Below are positions 1 through 7,588 of a stretch of 19,084 bases of DNA, piece after piece. Position 1 is the first letter of the stretch. Each line of letters starts with the position of its first letter. The position numbers and the translations under genes are program-made. The notes under the pieces are model-generated. The model did not search any database. It saw only the letters and a program-made list of their open reading frames with translations, and was not told the origin of the DNA. The stretch comes from Christiangramia sp. (lineage in GTDB: Bacteria; Bacteroidota; Bacteroidia; Flavobacteriales; Flavobacteriaceae). Location of the stretch: NCBI GenBank assembly GCA_024635735.1, contig JAGXII010000101.1, forward strand, positions 1 to 19,084, written 5' to 3'.

Positions 1-1
1 A

Positions 2-880
2 ATGGATCCTATGGATTTTGAACCAGGAGAATATGAGGTAATCTATACTGTAACTGCTATTAATGATTGTGGTGATGATACTGCAACATTTACAGTAACA
101 GTGCAGGAAGCACCAAACGCACCTGAAGTTAATGATTTATCATTCTGTGCTATACAGAATCCAACAGGGGCAGATCTAATGGTAGAAGGAGAGAATCTTA
201 CTTTCTATACCGATGAAGATCTTACCATGATGGTTATGGAAGAAGATGATTTAACCTCTGCAACTTATTATGTTACTCAAAGAAACGCCGAGGGTAATTG
301 TGAATCTGAAGCTTCAGAAATCATGATTACTGTTAACGATCCGGGAACTCCTACGATTGATGATACCAACCAGACTTTCTGTGAATATGATGATGCAACC
401 ATCGCCGATCTTAATGATGCGGTTGATCAAACATCAAACGTTACCTGGTATGACTCAGCTGAAAGTACAGATCCGTTAAGTACAGGAACTGCACTTCAGG
501 ATGGTGTTAGTTACTATGCGTCTCTTTACGATCCGGAAACAGATTGTGACAGCTCAGAAAGACTTGCTGTAACAGTGACTATAGAAGATTGTCCACTACT
601 ATTCCCAGAAGGAATTTCTCCAAATGGTGATGGGAAGAATGACACCTTCAATATCGAAAACATCGAAAGAGAATATCCTAATTATACTATATCAATCCGT
701 AACAGATGGGGTGGTTTAATATACAAAGGAAACGCCAACACTCCGGATTGGGATGGTACAACCAACCAGTCAGGTTCTCTAGGCGACGACGTTTTACCTG
801 TTGGAGTTTATTTTTATCTCCTTGACTTCAATGACGGTGTAACCGCTCCAAGAAGAGGAAAAATATACTTAAGCAGATAA
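2..880 (+). CDS. C-terminal part of secreted adhesin-like protein with type B (gliding-type) T9SS sorting domain
   Basis: The 5' end lies outside the window, so the ATG at base 2 is probably internal. About 292 residues are visible. Residues ~35-112 and ~113-197 look like two tandem Ig-like/HYR-like repeats of about 80 residues. Each has one Cys near the start (C49, C127), a [TF/TW]Y strand, a YY pair and a second Cys 51-55 residues later (C100, C182), then a VTV-type edge strand. Residues ~198-292 match the gliding-motility-associated C-terminal domain (CHU_C type): FPEGISPNGDGKNDTF, then IRNRWG, W-DG, PVGVYFY and a terminal GKIYLSR. In this family that domain directs export through the type IX secretion system, and a PorP/SprF partner is usually encoded next door, as here. 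The visible part is rich in Asp/Glu, as expected of an extracellular, possibly Ca-binding protein. The ligand and full size cannot be judged. Confidence 0.88.
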   Translation: MDPMDFEPGEYEVIYTVTAINDCGDDTATFTVTVQEAPNAPEVNDLSFCAIQNPTGADLMVEGENLTFYTDEDLTMMVMEEDDLTSATYYVTQRNAEGNCESEASEIMITVNDPGTPTIDDTNQTFCEYDDATIADLNDAVDQTSNVTWYDSAESTDPLSTGTALQDGVSYYASLYDPETDCDSSERLAVTVTIEDCPLLFPEGISPNGDGKNDTFNIENIEREYPNYTISIRNRWGGLIYKGNANTPDWDGTTNQSGSLGDDVLPVGVYFYLLDFNDGVTAPRRGKIYLSR

Positions 881-904
881 TAAAAGGATAAACACGAGAA
901 AGCA

Positions 905-1837
905 ATGAAAAAAATAATCACAAAATATTTAATATTCGCAGGCATTATCCTTTTTTCAATCAAAGGGATGTCTCAGCAAGACCCGCTTTTCACTCAGTAC
1001 ATGTACAACATGAGTGTTATAAATCCAGGCTATGCAACGGATGATCCGGGCATGCTGAATTTAGGAGCAATCTATAGAACCCAGTGGGTTGATGTAGACG
1101 GGGCACCAAAAACCCTCAACTTCTTCGCCCACACTCCCGTTAGTGAAAGAGTGGAGCTTGGTTTAACCATTGTCCATGATGAAATTGGAGGATGGGTAAA
1201 AGAGAATAACATAACCGCAGATTTTGCCTATGTTATTCCTGCAAGCGAAACGACTAAACTATCGTTTGGAGCGAAGGCCGGGTTAACCACTTTTAATGCG
1301 GACCTTGCAGGTTTGGATCTTAATGACCCAAACGATGCGGCATTTGAAAATCAAAGTGAGCTTTTCCCTGTGTTTGGAATTGGTGCATTCTGGTTTGGAG
1401 ATAAACATTATTTAGGTGTTTCCGCTCCTAACCTTTTCACTTCTAAACATATTGAAAACAACCAGGGTCTTAGGGCTCAGGGTATCGAAGATGTACATTA
1501 TTACGTAACCGGTGGATATGTATTTGGAATTAGCGATAACTTTAAACTTAAGCCATCATTTATGGCAAGAGGAGTTAAAGGAGCGCCACTTTCAGTAGAT
1601 GTTAACGCTAACGTACTATTGTATGATCGTCTTGAAGCCGGAGTTGGTTACAGGTTTGACAAGAGTATTACCGGTTTGGTAAACTTCAAAATCACTCCTG
1701 CATTAAGAATAGGTTACGCCTATGATTATCCAACCTATGATTTAAGTAACGATGGATCACACGAGATTATGTTATTGTTTGATCTTGATCTATTCGGACT
1801 TAAAAAAGGATATGACAAATCACCGAGATTCTTCTAA
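905..1837 (+). CDS. PorP/SprF family type IX secretion outer-membrane protein
   Basis: This 310-residue protein has an N-terminal signal peptide (KK at 2-3, hydrophobic stretch ~8-22, likely cleavage near the GMS-QQD junction). The mature start QQDPLFTQYMYN, followed by NPGYA, is the hallmark opening of the PorP/SprF family. The rest alternates short amphipathic beta strands ending in aromatic residues, and the protein finishes in F, as outer-membrane beta-barrels do. In Flavobacterium johnsoniae SprF is needed for secretion or surface attachment of SprB, a cargo with the same type B C-terminal domain. This copy starts 24 bases after such a cargo gene and 12 bases before an OmpA-family gene, so it is probably the dedicated partner of the upstream adhesin. 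The pairing is inferred from gene order. Confidence 0.9.
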   Translation: MKKIITKYLIFAGIILFSIKGMSQQDPLFTQYMYNMSVINPGYATDDPGMLNLGAIYRTQWVDVDGAPKTLNFFAHTPVSERVELGLTIVHDEIGGWVKENNITADFAYVIPASETTKLSFGAKAGLTTFNADLAGLDLNDPNDAAFENQSELFPVFGIGAFWFGDKHYLGVSAPNLFTSKHIENNQGLRAQGIEDVHYYVTGGYVFGISDNFKLKPSFMARGVKGAPLSVDVNANVLLYDRLEAGVGYRFDKSITGLVNFKITPALRIGYAYDYPTYDLSNDGSHEIMLLFDLDLFGLKKGYDKSPRFF

Positions 1838-1849
1838 AACCCGACTAAC

Positions 1850-3508
1850 ATGAAAAATATATATAGTACACTTTTTATACTTTTAATAAGCATGACGGCA
1901 TTCGCCCAGCGCTCTGATATTAAAGAAGGAGATCAATTCTTCGCTCAGGCTGCTTATATGGATGCTGCTAATTCTTATGAAAAAGTAAATGATAAGACAC
2001 AGGAAGTTCTTCAAAACCTTGGAGACTCGTATTTCTTCACTAATCAAATGAAGAATGCAGCCGAAGTTTATGAATTACTTTTCCTTAGACATGAAGGTAA
2101 CCTTGCGCCAGAATATCAATTTAGATTTGCACATGCGCTTATGGCAACCGGAAATTATGTAAAGGCCGATACCTATATGAACAAGGTAACTGGTGAAAAC
2201 TGGAATCATGAAGAATTTGCAAAGGAACTGGATACATTGGTTCCTCATAAATTCAAATATGACCAGGTTATGAACAACCAGTCTTCTTCAGATTTTGGTA
2301 TAGGTTTTTATGGAGACCGTGTAGCATTTGCTTCTACGAGAAATCAGGAGCGTCCAATTTACCCATGGAATAAACTTCCTACGCTTGATCTTTACAGTGC
2401 GAAAATGAATGATGAAGGAGAAATGACTGATATCGTTCTTTTTTCTAATGTCATCAATACTGATGAGCATGAAAGTTCAGCTACTTTTAGCCAGGATGGA
2501 AACATTATGTTCTTTGACAGAACAAACGAAAAGAGAGTTAAAAACGAAAATGATGTACGCATCGCGCACATTAGTCTTTACCGGGCTGAAAAAGTAGACG
2601 GTGCATGGACAAACGTTAGAAAGCTTCCTTTTAGTAGTGAAGAATACTCTGTAGAACATCCTAGTTTAAGTGCAGATGGAAGTAAACTTTACTTCGCCAG
2701 CGATATGCCTGGTGGAAGTGGTGGATTTGACCTGTATGTTGTAGCTGTTAATGAAGATGGAACTTACGGTACTCCTCAAAATTTAGGAGCTGGTGTAAAC
2801 ACTTCTCACAGAGAGCAATTCCCATTTATTAGTGATGAAGGAGTTCTTTATTTCACTTCAGATGGACACCAGGGATTTGGTAACCTTGATATCTTTAGAA
2901 CCGAGGGTGATTTTTCAGAAGTTGAAAACCTTGGTAGATCTATCAATAGCGGTAACGATGATTTCGCTTTTGTGATTAAGGAAAATCAGGAAAAAGGTTT
3001 CTTCGCTTCTAACAGAAGAGGTACAGATAATCTTTACCAATTCACAAGAGAAGAGAACGTAATAGTTAAAGCTCCAACAGTGACCGATGAAACAAGTGGT
3101 CAGGATGTTATTCCAATTGATGGTAGCAAAATTTACTTCGACTTTGATAAGGCTACAATTAAGCCTGAGTCTAAGCCGGTTCTTGACTCTGTGGTAACCT
3201 ACATGAACAACTATCCTAATATAAAAGTGAAAGTTGAATCTCATGCAGATGCAAGAGGAAGTGACAGTTATAACCTTGCCCTTTCTAAGAGAAGAGCTGC
3301 TTCAACTGTTAAATATCTTGTAGATAACGGTATTGACAAAGCCAGACTTACTTCTGAAGGTTATGGAGAAAGCCGTCCGGTAAACGATTGTACTGAACCA
3401 ACAGGTTGTACAGCGGCTCAATATGCTAAAAACCGTAGAAGTGTATTCGTGGTTTCCAACCGTGATGGAAAAATGGATGAAAATAGCGAAATGGAAGACG
3501 AAAACTAA
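1850..3508 (+). CDS. OmpA-family outer-membrane protein with TPR-like region and PD40 repeats (PorE-like)
   Basis: This 552-residue envelope protein has a signal peptide at ~1-19 (ends AFAQ). Residues ~22-130 are helical and TPR-like. Residues ~148-400 carry WD40-like PD40 beta-propeller repeats, seen as repeated S.DG..(L/M)(Y/F)F motifs at ~214-222, 274-282 and 328-335, each followed by D(L/I)(Y/F). Residues ~425-535 form the OmpA C-terminal peptidoglycan-binding domain: IYFDFDKATIKP, then HADARGSDSYN (D467) and LSKRRA (R481/R482). Family knowledge places such proteins in the periplasm or outer membrane, anchoring the T9SS machinery or its clients to peptidoglycan. Relatives usually have a carboxypeptidase-regulatory-like domain between propeller and OmpA domains; only about 25 linker residues are present here. 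It is the last gene of the operon and ends just before a strong hairpin terminator. The acidic tail after ~540 is probably disordered. Confidence 0.9.
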   Translation: MKNIYSTLFILLISMTAFAQRSDIKEGDQFFAQAAYMDAANSYEKVNDKTQEVLQNLGDSYFFTNQMKNAAEVYELLFLRHEGNLAPEYQFRFAHALMATGNYVKADTYMNKVTGENWNHEEFAKELDTLVPHKFKYDQVMNNQSSSDFGIGFYGDRVAFASTRNQERPIYPWNKLPTLDLYSAKMNDEGEMTDIVLFSNVINTDEHESSATFSQDGNIMFFDRTNEKRVKNENDVRIAHISLYRAEKVDGAWTNVRKLPFSSEEYSVEHPSLSADGSKLYFASDMPGGSGGFDLYVVAVNEDGTYGTPQNLGAGVNTSHREQFPFISDEGVLYFTSDGHQGFGNLDIFRTEGDFSEVENLGRSINSGNDDFAFVIKENQEKGFFASNRRGTDNLYQFTREENVIVKAPTVTDETSGQDVIPIDGSKIYFDFDKATIKPESKPVLDSVVTYMNNYPNIKVKVESHADARGSDSYNLALSKRRAASTVKYLVDNGIDKARLTSEGYGESRPVNDCTEPTGCTAAQYAKNRRSVFVVSNRDGKMDENSEMEDEN

Positions 3509-3542
3509 GTTTTCTAAACTATACTAACCAACCAAAAAGTGA

Positions 3543-3567
3543 AAGCCCCCGCCATTGGCGGGGGCTT
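3543..3567. terminator. Bidirectional intrinsic terminator between convergent genes
   Basis: A perfect 11-bp G+C-rich stem (AAGCCCCCGCC, 3543-3553; complementary arm 3557-3567) closes a 3-base loop, between the OmpA-family gene (plus, ends 3508) and the DUF4136 lipoprotein gene (minus, ends 3590). The plus side is followed by a modest T-rich run (TTCTCTATTT). The minus side is followed by a run with five T in a row. It probably stops transcription from both directions. The stem is very G+C-rich compared with its surroundings. Confidence 0.85.
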
Positions 3568-3589
3568 CTCTATTTAGGGTAATTAAACG

Positions 3590-4111
3590 CTACTTATTAG
3601 GTGGATAATTCTCTAAGGCTTTCTCTACAATTTTATCAAACTGCTGTTGCCTTTTTTCGGGAGAGGCATTCATATTAAAAGGACTTTCAACAATAGCCTG
3701 CCAAACCAGGTCATCCCGTTTAACATCTATAAAATCAAAGGTAAGTTTAATAAAGGTATCCATCTGGCCTATAGGCACACCTCCTGATACTCCCACTCCA
3801 ACATTACCGCCTCCACCACCAACACCAATTCCAAGCCTGCTTCGGTTGTCCTGTTCAAACTTTTCAGTGTACATATTCACGTAAATTCCCGGCTCTTCAG
3901 AAATTGAAAAACCTTTCTCCTTCATTTTGTTATCAAGGCTCTCAATAAGGCGGGCATCATCTAACTGGCTAAGGCCAGTTCTAAGGTCGGGAAATAAAGC
4001 ATAGGTAGAATATTGAGTGAAATCTACTTCTTTATCATAATCATATACTGCCCGAGGTGCATTACAGGCAGTTATTAGTATCAATAAAAGGGAATATTTG
4101 AATAGTCTCAT
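3590..4111 (-). CDS. DUF4136-type lipoprotein
   Basis: This 173-residue protein begins with a lipoprotein signal peptide: hydrophobic residues 4-13 lead to a lipobox LITAC with Cys16 as the predicted lipidated residue. The mature part (YDKEVDFTQYSTYALFP, then D.RL...L...M..KGF and later FIKLTFDFIDVKRDDLVWQA) follows the pattern of DUF4136 proteins, a family of small envelope lipoproteins of unknown function. A glycine-rich segment at ~94-115 lies in the middle of the domain; I have seen similar insertions in this family from memory. It lies on the same strand as obgE, 59 bases downstream, and has its own candidate control element (perfect inverted repeat directly before the start). The ATG is well placed for the signal peptide. 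No enzymatic motif is visible. Confidence 0.82.
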   Translation of the reverse strand: MRLFKYSLLLILITACNAPRAVYDYDKEVDFTQYSTYALFPDLRTGLSQLDDARLIESLDNKMKEKGFSISEEPGIYVNMYTEKFEQDNRSRLGIGVGGGGGNVGVGVSGGVPIGQMDTFIKLTFDFIDVKRDDLVWQAIVESPFNMNASPEKRQQQFDKIVEKALENYPPNK

Positions 4112-4145
4112 AACTGATTTTTACTAAAATTACGCAAAATCAGTT
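4112..4145 (-). promoter_or_regulatory. Perfect 10-bp inverted repeat abutting the DUF4136 lipoprotein start
   Basis: AACTGATTTT (4112-4121) and AAAATCAGTT (4136-4145) are exact reverse complements separated by 14 bases. On the minus strand the second arm ends immediately before the lipoprotein's ATG (4111-4109). The spacer holds TAATTTTA (4125-4132 on the minus strand), one mismatch from the Bacteroidota -7 element TAnnTTTG. It could therefore be an operator around a promoter, or an mRNA hairpin touching the start. It is not a typical terminator for obgE, since no T-run follows the 3' arm. The structure is directly visible; the function is inferred. Confidence 0.5.
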
Positions 4146-4170
4146 CCAGACTTAAGGTCTTTAACAGGAT

Positions 4171-5178
4171 TTAAACAGGCTCTTTATTAATCATTTGCCA
4201 CAATTTATCCTTTAACTCGGTTAATCCTGTCTGGGCTACCGAAGAAATAAAAATATAGGGTAAGCCAAGGTTTTTATCAAGTTCCTGCTTTAATTCAGCC
4301 TTTAATTCTTCATCTAAGAGGTCACTCTTAGAGATCGCGATCAATCTGTCCTTATCCATCAGTTCAGGATTATACCGCTTTAATTCATCCACCAGGATCT
4401 CGTATTGCTTTTCAATATCCGGTGCATCTGCAGGGATTAGAAATAATAAAGTTGAATTTCTTTCGATGTGTCTCAGGAATCGATGCCCAAGACCTTTACC
4501 TTCCGCAGCACCTTCAATAATCCCGGGAATATCGGCTACAACAAAGGTTTTAAAATCTCTGTATTCAACAATCCCAAGATTAGGTTTTAGCGTGGTAAAT
4601 TCATAATTGGCAATTTTAGGCTTAGCTGCTGTAATCACAGATAATAATGTAGACTTTCCGGCATTAGGAAAACCTACAAGACCCACATCTGCCAGTACCT
4701 TTAATTCAAGAGTAATATCTTCCTGCTGCCCATCAATTCCCGGTTGGGCATATCTCGGAGTCTGGTTAGTAGAACTTCTAAAATTCCAGTTTCCAAGACC
4801 ACCTTTTCCACCTTCAGCTACAATAAATTCCTGCTCGTCCTCGGTAATTTCTTTCAAAATCTCGTTGGTCTCAGAATCTCGTATCACGGTTCCCAGAGGT
4901 ACATCAACATATTCATCGGCCCCTTCGGCACCAGAACTTCTTTGTTTACTACCATTCCCACCATGCTCGGCTTTTACGTGGCGTTTAAACTTAAGATGGT
5001 GCAGGGTCCAGAGATTTTTGTTTCCCTTTATGATCACATGGCCTCCACGACCACCGTCTCCGCCATCGGGACCACCTTTTGTAATGTATTTTTCACGGTG
5101 AAGGTGGGCAGAACCCTTCCCTCCTTTTCCGGAAAAAACATGAATTTTCACATAGTCAACAAAATTCCCTTCAGTCAT
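4171..5178 (-). CDS. obgE: GTPase ObgE/CgtA
   Basis: Obg is a ribosome-associated GTPase acting in 50S subunit assembly and stress control. This 335-residue protein has the glycine-rich Obg fold at ~6-161 (KGGKGS, GGPDGGDGGRGG, GGKGGLGN) and the G domain after it. G1 is GFPNAGKST (169-177), G2 is at ~T195-P199 (TTLKP), G3 is DIPG (216-219), G4 is SKSD (283-286) in place of the textbook NKxD, and G5 is SSVA (312-315). A G4 with Ser for Asn is, from memory, common in Bacteroidota Obg proteins. The C-terminal OCT extension found in Firmicutes is absent, also as expected. It is third in the hpt-adk-obgE run, only 5 bases after adk, so the three are probably cotranscribed. Confidence 0.97.
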   Translation of the reverse strand: MTEGNFVDYVKIHVFSGKGGKGSAHLHREKYITKGGPDGGDGGRGGHVIIKGNKNLWTLHHLKFKRHVKAEHGGNGSKQRSSGAEGADEYVDVPLGTVIRDSETNEILKEITEDEQEFIVAEGGKGGLGNWNFRSSTNQTPRYAQPGIDGQQEDITLELKVLADVGLVGFPNAGKSTLLSVITAAKPKIANYEFTTLKPNLGIVEYRDFKTFVVADIPGIIEGAAEGKGLGHRFLRHIERNSTLLFLIPADAPDIEKQYEILVDELKRYNPELMDKDRLIAISKSDLLDEELKAELKQELDKNLGLPYIFISSVAQTGLTELKDKLWQMINKEPV

Positions 5179-5183
5179 TTTCT

Positions 5184-5762
5184 TTATTTCATTAATCCAT
5201 CGATCACCTTGCTTAATCGCTCCGTGATCTCTTCAATACTTCCAACTCCATTCACACCAAAATACTTATCCTGTTTTTGATAATAATTTTTCAGAATGGC
5301 AGTTTCATTATAATAAACCTTAATTCGGTTTCTAATCACACTTTCATCAGCATCATCAGGTCTTCCGGAAGTTTTTCCTCTTTCAAGCAAACGCTCAACA
5401 AGAACTTCATCTTCTACTTCCAGCGCGATCATCGCATGAACCTCAGTCCCCTTAGATTTCAAATACTCACTTAAAGCCTCTGCCTGAGCTTCGGTTCTTG
5501 GAAAGCCATCAAAAATAAATCCATTGGCTCCCTCATTTTTCTCAACTTCAGCATTCAGCATTTTTATTGTAACCTCATCTGGTACCAGCTGACCTTTATC
5601 CATATAAGCCTTAGCAGTCATACCGAGTTCAGTCTGATTTTTGATATTATATCTAAAAACATCCCCAGTCGAGATATGTATTAAATCGTACTTATCTTTA
5701 AGAATTGTAGCCTGAGTTCCTTTGCCTGCACCCGGAGGGCCAAACAATACCAAATTTGTCAT
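5184..5762 (-). CDS. adk: Adenylate kinase
   Basis: Adenylate kinase interconverts ATP + AMP and 2 ADP in the cytosol. The 192-residue protein shows the P-loop GPPGAGKGT (8-16), the AMP-binding STGD (31-34), FDGFPRT (84-90) and the LID start ERGKTSGRPDD (127-137), followed by RNRI..Y. The LID is the short type without the zinc-binding Cys residues. Length and motifs are complete and typical. The ATG lies 2 bases after the hpt stop (TAA-AA-ATG), indicating tight translational linkage of purine salvage with adenylate balance. obgE follows after 5 bases. Confidence 0.97.
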   Translation of the reverse strand: MTNLVLFGPPGAGKGTQATILKDKYDLIHISTGDVFRYNIKNQTELGMTAKAYMDKGQLVPDEVTIKMLNAEVEKNEGANGFIFDGFPRTEAQAEALSEYLKSKGTEVHAMIALEVEDEVLVERLLERGKTSGRPDDADESVIRNRIKVYYNETAILKNYYQKQDKYFGVNGVGSIEEITERLSKVIDGLMK

Positions 5763-5764
5763 TT

Positions 5765-6307
5765 TTAATTTTCTTTGCGTTTATATACCTGTGTGAGATT
5801 ACGCCCCAGACCGTCATAATCCAGACCAAATCCCACAATAAATTTATTGGGAATTTCCATACCGACATAATTCACCGGAATGGACTTTTTATAGGCTTCA
5901 GGCTTATAAAATAGAGTTGCAATCTTATAATTTTCCACTTTAGCCTCTTTTAAAATCTTATCGATTTCTGCAAGGGTGTTTCCGGTATCTACGATATCCT
6001 CTAAAAGAATAACATACCTGCCCTTTAAATCCTGATTCAATCCCAGTAAAGTTTTTACATTTCCACTGGTTTCGGTGCCCTCATACGAACCAAGTTTTAC
6101 AAAACTAATCTCACAATCACCTTTAAATCTTTTAACCACTTCTGAAGCAAACATGAAAGAACCGTTCAAAACCGCCAGAAATACAGGTTTTTTACCTTCA
6201 TAATCACGGTTCAATTCTTCTGAAATATTCTTTATAGAATTTATAATTTCTTCCTCTGAAATAAAAGGTTCAAATTCAAGATCATGCAGCTTTATCAAAA
6301 TCGTCAA
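5765..6307 (-). CDS. hpt: Hypoxanthine phosphoribosyltransferase (likely true start TTG at 6298)
   Basis: This enzyme salvages hypoxanthine (and usually guanine) with PRPP to make IMP/GMP. The PRPP-binding signature VILLEDIVDTGNTL, the upstream FVKLGSYEGTETSG loop and the C-terminal VGFGLDYDGLGRNL segment are all present. There is no in-frame ATG at the 5' end. The longest reading starts at TTG 6307 (180 residues), but relatives typically begin M-I-K-L-H-D, which corresponds to a second TTG at 6298-6296 (177 residues). That start leaves a leader of about 14 bases from the predicted promoter, while the 6307 start would leave almost none, so 6298 is my preferred start. First gene of the hpt-adk-obgE run, divergent from purK. 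Confidence 0.93.
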   Translation of the reverse strand: MTILIKLHDLEFEPFISEEEIINSIKNISEELNRDYEGKKPVFLAVLNGSFMFASEVVKRFKGDCEISFVKLGSYEGTETSGNVKTLLGLNQDLKGRYVILLEDIVDTGNTLAEIDKILKEAKVENYKIATLFYKPEAYKKSIPVNYVGMEIPNKFIVGFGLDYDGLGRNLTQVYKRKEN

Positions 6308-6318
6308 AATTTAAGTGG

Positions 6319-6346
6319 CAAAGATAAGGAATCTCATTTAGCTCAA
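6319..6346 (-). promoter_or_regulatory. Predicted hpt promoter (Bacteroidota type)
   Basis: On the minus strand a -7 element TATCTTTG (6326-6319) exactly fits TAnnTTTG, and TTG (6346-6344) lies 17 bases upstream as the -33 element. Transcription would start near 6312, giving a very short leader before the TTG start codon of hpt. Both elements fit the published Bacteroidota sigma-A consensus. Confidence 0.65.
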
Positions 6347-6393
6347 CACCCCGATTTCTTACCGAATATGTATGGCAGGAATTTCGAATACGT

Positions 6394-6401
6394 TATTTTT
6401 G
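6394..6401 (+). promoter_or_regulatory. Predicted purK -7 promoter element
   Basis: TATTTTTG fits TAnnTTTG exactly and sits 20 bases before the purK ATG, giving a leader of roughly 14 bases. I see no clear TTG -33 element at the usual distance, which may mean a weak or activator-dependent promoter. It faces away from the hpt promoter in the same 113-bp interval. Confidence 0.55.
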
Positions 6402-6420
6402 CGAAAAGCCTTAGAAATTT

Positions 6421-7581
6421 ATGGTAAACTACTTTTCTTCAGATTTTAAACTCGGGATATTAGGTGGAGGCCAGCTTGGAAAAATGATGCTGTACGAAAC
6501 CAGGAAATACGATATCCAAACTCTTGTTCTTGACCCCAGTGAAGAGGCGCCGTGTAGAATTTCATGTAATTATTTTGAACAGGGAGACCTGATGGATTAT
6601 GAGACTGTTCTGAAATTCGGCAGGAGAGCAGATCTTGTTACTTTTGAAATAGAAGGCGTTAATATTGACGCGCTACGGCAACTCGAGTCTGAAGGTATAA
6701 GGACCTATCCTTCCGCAGACACCCTGGAGAAAATTCAGAATAAAGCCGTTCAAAAAAGATTTTACCAAAGCAAGGATATACCCACTGCCGAATTTGAAAT
6801 TTTCAATTCTCTGGAAGAATTAAAATCAGCAATTCAGGCAGAAAAAATAAATATCCCATTTGTATGGAAAAGTGCTACCGGTGGCTATGACGGAAAAGGA
6901 GTTTCGGTAATCAAAAACGAAGAAGACCTGGAGCAGCTTTCAGAAGGGGAATGTATCGCTGAAGAGCTTATCCCTTTCAAAAATGAACTCGCGGTAATCG
7001 TTGCAAGAAATCCTTCGGGGGAAATGAAAACCTATCCGGTGGTAGAGATGGAATTTCATCCCACTGCAAACCAGGTGGAATATGTAATTTGTCCTGCAAG
7101 GATAGAAGATCATGTCGCTAAAAAGGCCCGGGAAATAGCCACGCAAGTTTCGGAAGCATTCCAGCATGTAGGTCTCCTGGCCGTAGAAATGTTTCAAACT
7201 AAGGATGACGGGATCCTTGTAAATGAAGTCGCACCGCGGCCTCATAACAGTGGTCATTACAGCATAGAAGCCTCCTATACCAATCAGTTTGAACAACATA
7301 TACGTGCAATTCTTAATTTACCTCTAGGAAATACAGATAGTAAAGTAGGTGGAATTATGGTAAATTTGGTTGGAGACAAGGATCATGAAGGAGAAGTGGT
7401 GTATCAAAATATTGAAGAAATCATGAAATTTGATGGGGTCACGCCTCATATTTACGGGAAGAAGATCACCCGCCCCTTCCGGAAAATGGGACATGTCACG
7501 ATTGTAAATAAAGATCTGACGGAAGCCCGGCAAGTGGCTGAAAAAGTCAAAAACAGTATTAAAGTGATAAGTAAAAAATAA
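6421..7581 (+). CDS. purK: 5-(carboxyamino)imidazole ribonucleotide synthase
   Basis: PurK uses ATP and bicarbonate to convert AIR to N5-CAIR in de novo purine synthesis. The 386-residue ATP-grasp enzyme has the N-terminal GILGGGQLGKMM (12-23), the ATP-grasp loop KSATGGYDGKG (150-160), the acidic metal-binding strand around AVEMF (254-258) and NEVAPRPHNSGHYSIEA (268-284), the diagnostic PurK segment. The start at 6421 keeps the usual short N-terminus ahead of the Rossmann-like strand. purE follows after 7 bases, so the two pathway steps are cotranscribed. The operon diverges from hpt-adk, placing synthesis and salvage of purines at one control region. Confidence 0.97.
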   Translation: MVNYFSSDFKLGILGGGQLGKMMLYETRKYDIQTLVLDPSEEAPCRISCNYFEQGDLMDYETVLKFGRRADLVTFEIEGVNIDALRQLESEGIRTYPSADTLEKIQNKAVQKRFYQSKDIPTAEFEIFNSLEELKSAIQAEKINIPFVWKSATGGYDGKGVSVIKNEEDLEQLSEGECIAEELIPFKNELAVIVARNPSGEMKTYPVVEMEFHPTANQVEYVICPARIEDHVAKKAREIATQVSEAFQHVGLLAVEMFQTKDDGILVNEVAPRPHNSGHYSIEASYTNQFEQHIRAILNLPLGNTDSKVGGIMVNLVGDKDHEGEVVYQNIEEIMKFDGVTPHIYGKKITRPFRKMGHVTIVNKDLTEARQVAEKVKNSIKVISKK

Positions 7582-7588
7582 GCAATCA

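Noticed and set aside
2915..3244. Minus-strand 109-codon open frame inside the OmpA-family gene
   Set aside because: It is antisense to the conserved propeller-OmpA region, and its His/Phe/Ile-rich product has no recognisable feature.
4607..5280. Plus-strand open frames of 164 and 178 codons inside obgE
   Set aside because: They are antisense to a clearly conserved GTPase and show no domain, promoter or sensible composition.
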